Shown here: piece after piece, positions 59,150 through 64,000 of the stretch | Position numbering within the stretch: the stretch's first letter is position 1 | How the letters are laid out: each line of letters opens with the position of its first letter | Origin: Leadbetterella sp964563435 | Lineage (GTDB): Bacteria; Bacteroidota; Bacteroidia; Cytophagales; Spirosomataceae | Length of the DNA stretch: 64,000 nt | Assembly (NCBI GenBank): GCA_964563435.1 | Contig: CAZLXI010000021.1 | Location: 13,932 to 77,931, forward strand | Reading direction: 5' to 3' | The notes under the pieces: model-generated | Database searches by the model: none | What the model saw: the letters and a program-made list of their open reading frames with translations, nothing else | What the model was told of the DNA's origin: nothing | Made by a program: the position numbers and the translations under genes

Positions 59150-60039
59150 GAATAGCAGCCGCCAATTATCCCCTCAGATATCATGAGTCTCTTTCCTCAT
59201 GGGAAGCTTACATTAAGGGGTGGTTCGATGAACTGGCCGGAAAGCAAATAGACCTGGCTGTTTTTCCGGAATATGGCTCTGTGGAGCTCGTTAGTTTGTT
59301 AAACCGTGAGCTGCAGCAGGACGCCTATGCCCAGATAAGAGCGATGGAAGTATTTTATGAACCTTTCATGGATCTTTACCGGGGCCTTGCCCGGAAATAC
59401 GGGATGAGCGTGGTAGCGCCCAGCTACCCGGTAAAAGTCGGCAAAAAAATGATCAACCGGGCCTATGTCTTTACGCCTTCCGGCCTGGCCGGTTATCAGG
59501 ATAAGCTTTTTATGACCCCTTTTGAAAGCCGTGAGTGGGGTGTTTCGGCGGGGGAACCGGAGCTGACACTCTTCCGGTCGGCCAAAGGAAGTTTCGGGGT
59601 CCAGATTTGTTATGATTCAGAGTTTGGGATAGGCGCTCATGAACTGGCGAAAGCCGGTGCGGGGGTGATCGTGATACCCAGCTGTACTGAAACGATAAGG
59701 GGAGCCGCGCGTGTGCATGTGGGGGCTCGTACGCGGGCTTTGGAGAACCAGTGTTATACCATCGTATCGCAGACCATGGGGGAAGCCCTCTGGACCCCCG
59801 CCGTAGATTATAACTACGGTTACTGCGGGGCCTATTCTACCCCGGATACCGGCTTTCCGGAGTCAGGAATCCTGCAGACCGGAGTCCATCAGGAACCCGG
59901 CTGGATGATCCAGGACTTTGACCTGAGCCTCCTGGACAAAGTGAGAGAAGAAGGGGGAGTGCTGAACTTCCGGGATGGTCAGGACATCGTCCAGCTTCTG
60001 AATGGAAAGCGTTTGAAAGTCAATACGGTTATTATATAA
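59146..60039 (+). CDS. Carbon-nitrogen hydrolase (nitrilase superfamily)
   Basis: A 297-residue nitrilase-superfamily amidase with the triad E42 (LAVFPEYGS), K120 (GYQDKLFMTPFE) and C155 (VQICYDSEF). The ATG at 59146 overlaps the GNAT stop and was preferred over a start at 59083 within the GNAT gene. Length fits the amidohydrolase branch, not true nitrilases. GNAT plus this type of hydrolase is a conserved pair, sometimes fused into one protein; the joint substrate is not known. It ends in the inverted repeat at 60039. Confidence 0.93.
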   Translation: MRIAAANYPLRYHESLSSWEAYIKGWFDELAGKQIDLAVFPEYGSVELVSLLNRELQQDAYAQIRAMEVFYEPFMDLYRGLARKYGMSVVAPSYPVKVGKKMINRAYVFTPSGLAGYQDKLFMTPFESREWGVSAGEPELTLFRSAKGSFGVQICYDSEFGIGAHELAKAGAGVIVIPSCTETIRGAARVHVGARTRALENQCYTIVSQTMGEALWTPAVDYNYGYCGAYSTPDTGFPESGILQTGVHQEPGWMIQDFDLSLLDKVREEGGVLNFRDGQDIVQLLNGKRLKVNTVII

Positions 60040-60115
60040 ACCATATAAGGCATATTAGTTCATATAAGAATCTTCATTGAAAAAACTACTATGAACTAAT
60101 ATGCCTTATATGGTT
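60039..60115. terminator. 25-bp perfect inverted repeat at convergent gene ends
   Basis: 60039-60063 is the exact complement of 60091-60115 (arms begin AACCATATAAGGCATATTAG). It lies between the nitrilase stop and the stop of the minus-strand Spy-like gene, 27 bases in the loop. It should be a two-way terminator, though no G/C-rich stem is present. Confidence 0.65.
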
Positions 60116-60134
60116 AAATTTAACGGCTTATTCG

Positions 60135-60536
60135 TCATCCACGCCCTCTGCCTTCGCGCGGATGTTTCGCTCCCGGCTTTCTTTTGAAATCAGGCCGTTC
60201 CCCTTTGCGTTCTTCGAGCTTTTTGAGTTGCTCGGGGCTAAGCACTTCGGCGTATTTTTTCTTCAGGTCTGCTCTTTCCGCTTTCACTTTCTCCCGCCTT
60301 TCCGCTGCTAAAGCCTGATGCTTACGGGCCTCAGAGAGATTGATCGCATACATTTTTTTGTATTGGTCATCGTTCAGTCCCAGTTTCTCCTTCATGTGGG
60401 CAGTGCGTCTCTCCGCAATTGTCTCAGGAGTGGGCTTCTCTCCGTTTCTTACAGGCCTTCCTGTTTTTTTATCCTGGGCAAATGCTCCGAAAGAAACTAA
60501 ACCGGCCAACACGATCATTAATGCATTCTTTTTCAT
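60135..60536 (-). CDS. Spy/DUF4890-like periplasmic protein
   Basis: A 133-residue exported protein (signal MKKNALMIVLAGLVSFGAFA). The rest is very basic and helical: AERRTAHMKEKLGLNDDQYK, KKMYAINLSEARKHQALAAE, then KKKYAEVLSPEQLKKLEERK and a Pro/Arg/Gly tail. The 'LxLNDDQ..k' and 'LSPEQLKKLE' pair of motifs is the pattern of Spy/CpxP and DUF4890 proteins, which act as periplasmic chaperones or stress sensors. No partner regulator is next to it. Confidence 0.82.
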   Translation of the reverse strand: MKKNALMIVLAGLVSFGAFAQDKKTGRPVRNGEKPTPETIAERRTAHMKEKLGLNDDQYKKMYAINLSEARKHQALAAERREKVKAERADLKKKYAEVLSPEQLKKLEERKGERPDFKRKPGAKHPREGRGRG

Positions 60537-60640
60537 AATTTCAATTGTTTAAAGATGATTTTCGGTAATAAGAATGAAAAACGGGGGCAGGGTTTAAGGG
60601 TTTTAAGGTTATTTAACGTTATTAAGCATTGTTTAACATG

Positions 60641-61399
60641 ATGAGATATACGATTTTAAAGCGGCTTCCGGTTGTGCTTATCAGCCTGATTTCCTGGAAC
60701 CTTTGGGGCCAGTATCCTATGATCAAGGGGGCGATTGTGCGGGGTGACACGGCCGTGAAATCCATAGCACTGGTCTTTACCGGGCATGAATATGCCGACG
60801 GCGGAGAGATCATCCGGGAGGCATTGAAAGAGTCCGGCACACCGGCGTCCTTCTTTTTGACGGGTGATTTTTACCGGAGCTATCCGGCCCTGGCTGCTGA
60901 TTTGAAAAAAGACGGGCATTACCTGGGCGCCCATTCCGACCGGCACCTGCTGTATTGTTCCTGGGAGAAGCGCGACAGCCTCCTGGTTTCCCGGGAAGAG
61001 TTTGTGACTGACCTCCAAAATAACTACCGGGAGCTGGAAAGGCTCGGGATAAAAGAGGCCTTGTACTTCCTTCCGCCTTACGAATGGTATAATGAGACCA
61101 TCGCCCGGTGGACGGAAGAACAGGGCCTTCTCCTGGTCAATTTTACCTCAGGAACCCTGTCGCATGCCGATTACACTACGCCCTCGATGGCTAACTACCG
61201 AAGTTCGGAGGTGATCCTGGAAAGCATCAGGAAGCAGGAGAAAGAGAAAGGATTGAACGGTTTTATTCTGCTGGTGCACATCGGCACGCATCCGGAGCGG
61301 ACGGATAAATTTTATTATCATCTCCCGGAGATGATCCGGGAATTAAAGCAAAAGGGATATACGCTTGTGCGGATAGACGACCTGTTGAAACGCAGATGA
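60641..61399 (+). CDS. Polysaccharide deacetylase-like protein (NodB homology, altered active site)
   Basis: A 252-residue exported protein (start MRYTILKRLPVVLISLISWN preferred; two in-frame Met/Leu-type starts lie 3 and 12 bases upstream). The NodB core is recognised by SFFLTGDFYRSYPALAADLK, YLGAHSDRHLLYCSWEKRD with both zinc histidines, YFLPPYEWYN and GFILLVHIGTH. The first motif, normally TFDD with the catalytic base and metal-binding Asp, reads FTGHEYADG, so both aspartates are changed. The enzyme may be inactive or use a different metal ligand set. Similar variants exist in Bacteroidota (recall). Stop lies in the inverted repeat at 61392. Confidence 0.85.
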   Translation: MRYTILKRLPVVLISLISWNLWGQYPMIKGAIVRGDTAVKSIALVFTGHEYADGGEIIREALKESGTPASFFLTGDFYRSYPALAADLKKDGHYLGAHSDRHLLYCSWEKRDSLLVSREEFVTDLQNNYRELERLGIKEALYFLPPYEWYNETIARWTEEQGLLLVNFTSGTLSHADYTTPSMANYRSSEVILESIRKQEKEKGLNGFILLVHIGTHPERTDKFYYHLPEMIRELKQKGYTLVRIDDLLKRR

Positions 61400-61447
61400 C
61401 GCGGATCGTAATGATTTACATAGATTATTACGATCCGCGTCATCTGC
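61392..61447. terminator. 21-bp perfect inverted repeat at convergent gene ends
   Basis: 61392-61412 (beginning GCAGATGACGCGGATCGTAA) is the exact complement of 61427-61447. Its left arm contains the stop codon of the deacetylase-like gene; its right arm lies just after the stop of the minus-strand gene at 61455. The sequence type (cgcagatgacgc) is a frequent intergenic repeat in Bacteroidota (recall). Confidence 0.7.
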
Positions 61448-61454
61448 TATCTCT

Positions 61455-62141
61455 TTAGTCTATATTAAACTCCGAGTCAGCGATCTGCGAATTGAGCTTA
61501 ATGGAAGTAAATTTCTTATCAATAGTCATTCCCATCGTTTCCTGTACCACGTGAGTAGCAAACATTACGCCCGGCGCAAAATCCTTATATTCTTTAAACA
61601 GAACATTAGCAGAACCCATAGGCCCTTCCACGACCTGCTTTAATTTCAGCCCGGAGTTGGCCGAATAAAACTCTTTTATGGCCGTGATACCGGGGATTCC
61701 GGCTATGGAGATTACATAACAATCTTCATCATTATGCTTTTCATTTGCCTCTAAGCTAAGGGCGATACCCTCCGTCAAATACAGGGTTTCCGGGAATATA
61801 AGGGCCTGTGTCAGCAGGGCTTTGGAAGAAGATTCATCCAACAACTGCGAGTTGCCCATTTGAGATACCTTGGCCTGCTTTCCGTCGAAAACAATTTTCG
61901 CCAGCTCCACCCCGCTTTGGTCTACCACGGAAGAGTACATATTGGGCGCTTTTTTAGACTCCGTGGTTTCCATGTTCTGGCCCATCACCTCGGTGGAAGA
62001 AACACCATAAAAATCTTTTACCTTTTCCATATTCATTCTTCCGCCAATAGCCTCAAAGTACTTTTCCAGTACCTGTTGCGGTGTGGTATTCTGTGCAAAA
62101 GCTGTTGTGGAAAAGAATAGTGCGATCAGTAATTTTTTCAT
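61455..62141 (-). CDS. LolA-like exported protein (outer membrane lipoprotein-sorting family)
   Basis: A 228-residue exported protein (signal MKKLLIALFFSTTAFA). The mature start TPQQVLEKYFEAIGGRMNME, KVKDFYGVSSTEVMGQNMET and the later FLEVSN-like strands KIVFDGKQAKVSQMGN and YVISIAGIPGITAIKEFYSA follow the LolA/LolB-type half-barrel fold. In Bacteroidota such proteins are often found outside true lipoprotein sorting, as periplasmic carriers. A lone gene, next to an ABC exporter fragment. Confidence 0.82.
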   Translation of the reverse strand: MKKLLIALFFSTTAFAQNTTPQQVLEKYFEAIGGRMNMEKVKDFYGVSSTEVMGQNMETTESKKAPNMYSSVVDQSGVELAKIVFDGKQAKVSQMGNSQLLDESSSKALLTQALIFPETLYLTEGIALSLEANEKHNDEDCYVISIAGIPGITAIKEFYSANSGLKLKQVVEGPMGSANVLFKEYKDFAPGVMFATHVVQETMGMTIDKKFTSIKLNSQIADSEFNID

Positions 62142-62226
62142 TGCAAGTATGTTTAAAATTAAATAATAAGGGACAAATAAAACAGATTACAGGCGTATTA
62201 TGTCAAAGTTTGGGATTAAAGGGGGA

Positions 62227-63822
62227 TTAAATCGGATGGACGGCGGGAACCATTTCACCGGAAAAGCTTTCATTTTTGAACGTTTCGCCTTCATGCAGGG
62301 TATATACCTCATCGTCTATTGCACGGGTCATATCTTCCCGGTGACTTATCATAAGGATCAGCCGGTCGTTCTTTATTTTCCCCAGCAGATCAATCACAAA
62401 GGCCGAGGTCTTCCTGTCCATGGAGGCGGTGGGCTCATCCAGGAGTAATACTTCTGAATTTTTGTAAAGAGCACGCGCCAAAGCTACCAATTGCTTCTGT
62501 CCGCCCGATAGCTTCAGACCATCTTCGCCCACTTTCGTCAATAAACCCTGAGGAAGCTCGTTGAAAAAAGCCTCAAACCCCCAATTACGGCAAAACTCCG
62601 GTATACCTTCTAGGTTATCCCCCATGGAAATATTATGAATAAGCAAGCCGTTAAAGATTTTTACTTCCTGTTCTACAACGCTTATTTTCCTGCGCCAGTC
62701 TGCCAGGAGAATCTCCAGAGCGTTATATTTTTCATTGACGGTTATTTCACCGGTCTCGGGTAAATAGAACCGTTGAATAATATTCAGGATCACACTTTTG
62801 CCCCTGCCCACTTCACCCGAAAGCACAGTAATATGACCCTTCCGAAGGGTAAGACTGACGTTCCGGAGAAGTTGACTCCTGCCCGGAAAGCGAAATGAGA
62901 TCCCCGACAGGGTAATGCTTTCTACTGTGGGAAAGCCCTGTTCATTGGGTGAAATTAAGTCTTCTGTCCGGGAGTCTGTAAATTCGAACATCCGGTCAAA
63001 CGCTACTTTGGCCTCCTGCACCTGGATATTGGTATTGGTCAGCCGGGCTGCAGAGGCCACAAATCCACCCGCTATGCTTACCACAGCCATCAGCTCGCCT
63101 GTTTTCATCTTATTCTGGATGACCAGTAAGGAGCAGGCTCCTATCAAACTCAAGAGCACCACCGTATTGATCAGGTCTCCCAACATGCCGTAGCGGTTAC
63201 CGGTTTGGCCCAGTTGGTAAACCTTCTCCTGGAAAAAGCTATAAATACCGCGTGTGATTTCAGAGAACATGTTCTCTTTTCCGTTTGATTTTATAACGCT
63301 GATACCGCTAATGCTATCGATATAGTTACTCTCTGTTAAGCCGTATGCCCCCATCATTTCTTTTTGCTGTATGGCTACGGGGCTTGTGAAGTGATAGGCA
63401 AGTCCTGCAAATAAAGGCAGTGCGGCCAGGCATATCAGGCCCGGAACAGGAGAGTAAGAGAAAACCACCCCCAACGAAACCAAGATTATCAGAAGATCGA
63501 TCACCGCCGTATTGGTTAGCAGCAGTATGGTGCCCTGTATCCGCCGGGTATCATTCATACGGGTGATAAGGTCGCCGGTCTTACGGGTATCAAAGAAGGT
63601 TTTGGGAAGGAGCAGGAGGGTGTCATAAAAACGACCTGCGGTACGATTGTTGAAATCCCTGCTTTGACGGAGCAGCAGCAGGGTACGTACATAATTTATA
63701 GCGGAACGAACCACCAGCAAAAACAGCAAAAGAACCAGCCCTGCCAATATTTTGGTAATTTGCTGATTGGGCAAAAAATCATCGATGAGCTTTTGGGTAA
63801 AATAAGCAGAAGTTAAACCCAA
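62227..63822 (-). CDS. Peptidase-type ABC exporter, N-terminally truncated (probable pseudogene)
   Basis: A 531-codon frame with the membrane and ATPase parts of a bacteriocin-type (C39-peptidase) exporter. Membrane part: residues 20-290 (AGLVLLLFLLVVRSAINYVR). ATPase part: Walker A SGEVGRGKSVILN, signature LSGGQKQLVALARALYK, Walker B LLLDEPTASMD, and H-loop MISHRED. The frame opens only at a TTG, inside what should be the first transmembrane helix (GLTSAYFTQKLIDDFLPNQQ), and an in-frame stop lies 15 bases upstream. The C39 peptidase domain and first half-helix are missing, and no ribosome binding site precedes the TTG. A deletion is probable. Confidence 0.8.
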   Translation of the reverse strand: MGLTSAYFTQKLIDDFLPNQQITKILAGLVLLLFLLVVRSAINYVRTLLLLRQSRDFNNRTAGRFYDTLLLLPKTFFDTRKTGDLITRMNDTRRIQGTILLLTNTAVIDLLIILVSLGVVFSYSPVPGLICLAALPLFAGLAYHFTSPVAIQQKEMMGAYGLTESNYIDSISGISVIKSNGKENMFSEITRGIYSFFQEKVYQLGQTGNRYGMLGDLINTVVLLSLIGACSLLVIQNKMKTGELMAVVSIAGGFVASAARLTNTNIQVQEAKVAFDRMFEFTDSRTEDLISPNEQGFPTVESITLSGISFRFPGRSQLLRNVSLTLRKGHITVLSGEVGRGKSVILNIIQRFYLPETGEITVNEKYNALEILLADWRRKISVVEQEVKIFNGLLIHNISMGDNLEGIPEFCRNWGFEAFFNELPQGLLTKVGEDGLKLSGGQKQLVALARALYKNSEVLLLDEPTASMDRKTSAFVIDLLGKIKNDRLILMISHREDMTRAIDDEVYTLHEGETFKNESFSGEMVPAVHPI

Positions 63823-64000
63823 TGGGGAAAGGAGTTAACCCCGAAAACCTCTGATGAAGCCATGGCATCTATCCGACCCACGATAAAGTCTGTGTTCTCT
63901 TGCAAATACGTGTCTTTAAAGGCCCTGATGTTTTCCAGCGGCTCGGTTGAAAACAGATAGACCGTGGCATCTTTAAAGGCCTCCCGGTTTTCGTTTAACA
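63813..64000 (-). pseudogene. Redoxin (thioredoxin-fold) gene, 3'-truncated, cut by window edge
   Basis: 61 codons of an open frame at the window end, reading REAFKDATVYLFSTEPLENI, then RAFKDTYLQENTDFIVGRID, AMASSEVFGVNSFPHWV and stop. The pattern FGVNSFPHWV is that of redoxin/thioredoxin-fold proteins, where the cis-proline strand follows; the remaining strands are absent because a stop comes five codons into the ABC exporter frame. The two frames overlap by 10 bases. The gene continues beyond the window, so its redox Cys cannot be seen. Confidence 0.55.

Noticed and set aside
1..64000. tRNA, rRNA or riboswitch genes
   Set aside because: I looked in the intergenic gaps for cloverleaf ends, CCA-like strings and known riboswitch cores and saw none; a covariance-model scan would be needed to be certain.

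Overview
The window looks like the chromosome of a Bacteroidota bacterium, probably of the Cytophagales/Chitinophagales type. The evidence is the gene families (DUF6175, DUF3810, DUF4296, DUF6252 and DUF4890-like proteins, Y_Y_Y-less TPR histidine kinases paired with LuxR-type regulators, LVIVD and carboxypeptidase-regulatory-like envelope proteins) and several promoters of the Bacteroidota form TTTG-N19..21-TAnnTTTG, best seen upstream of the HtrA protease. No rRNA, tRNA, CRISPR array, transposase or phage gene was found.

Layout. 1-3406: the 3' end of rpoC with a strong terminator, a membrane LytTR regulator and a small membrane protein. 3626-8361: a five-gene run of exported proteins (CsgG/LpoB-like, LPP20-like lipoprotein, DUF6175) that looks like one envelope assembly. 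8362-15208: a structured non-coding stretch, a serine hydrolase lipoprotein and two TPR histidine kinase/LuxR regulator pairs. 15251-23985: a DUF6252-like lipoprotein, a sulfatase, a GT4 glycosyltransferase, an outer-membrane barrel with an LVIVD lipoprotein, and a large FAD/Fe-S dehydrogenase. 24183-30166: a sigma54-like promoter followed by a pilin-like subunit, an attenuator-like hairpin, a PapD-like chaperone, a two-domain tip-like subunit and a 1080-residue usher-like barrel protein; this is the most interesting region. 30267-33736: four consecutive hairpins, then GT2, flippase and methyltransferase genes of surface polysaccharide synthesis. 33867-38555: aminotransferase, rsmH, ftsL-like, ftsI. 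38666-43033: M14 peptidase, an exported regulatory-like protein and a third TPR kinase/LuxR pair with twin palindromic operators. 43095-47533: lipoprotein, DUF3810 peptidase-like membrane protein, HtrA, Hsp20. 47742-54705: conserved small protein, acyl-CoA dehydrogenase, AraC regulator, nadC, Dpm1-like glycosyltransferase, DUF4296 lipoprotein and a DUF58/BatD-like pair. 54844-61399: amino acid permease, asd, 2H phosphoesterase, a SnoaL/GNAT/nitrilase operon, a Spy-like protein and a deacetylase-like protein. 61455-64000: an exported LolA-like protein, a decapitated peptidase-type ABC exporter and the end of a redoxin gene.

Non-coding structure is rich. A 120-140 bp element with imperfect terminal inverted repeats occurs three times (18789, 31353, 50738), one copy providing the last codons of nadC. 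Long perfect inverted repeats sit at several convergent gene ends. Palindromes of a related kind sit at about -43 to -45 from predicted start sites of two genes, which suggests binding sites for a LuxR-type regulator.
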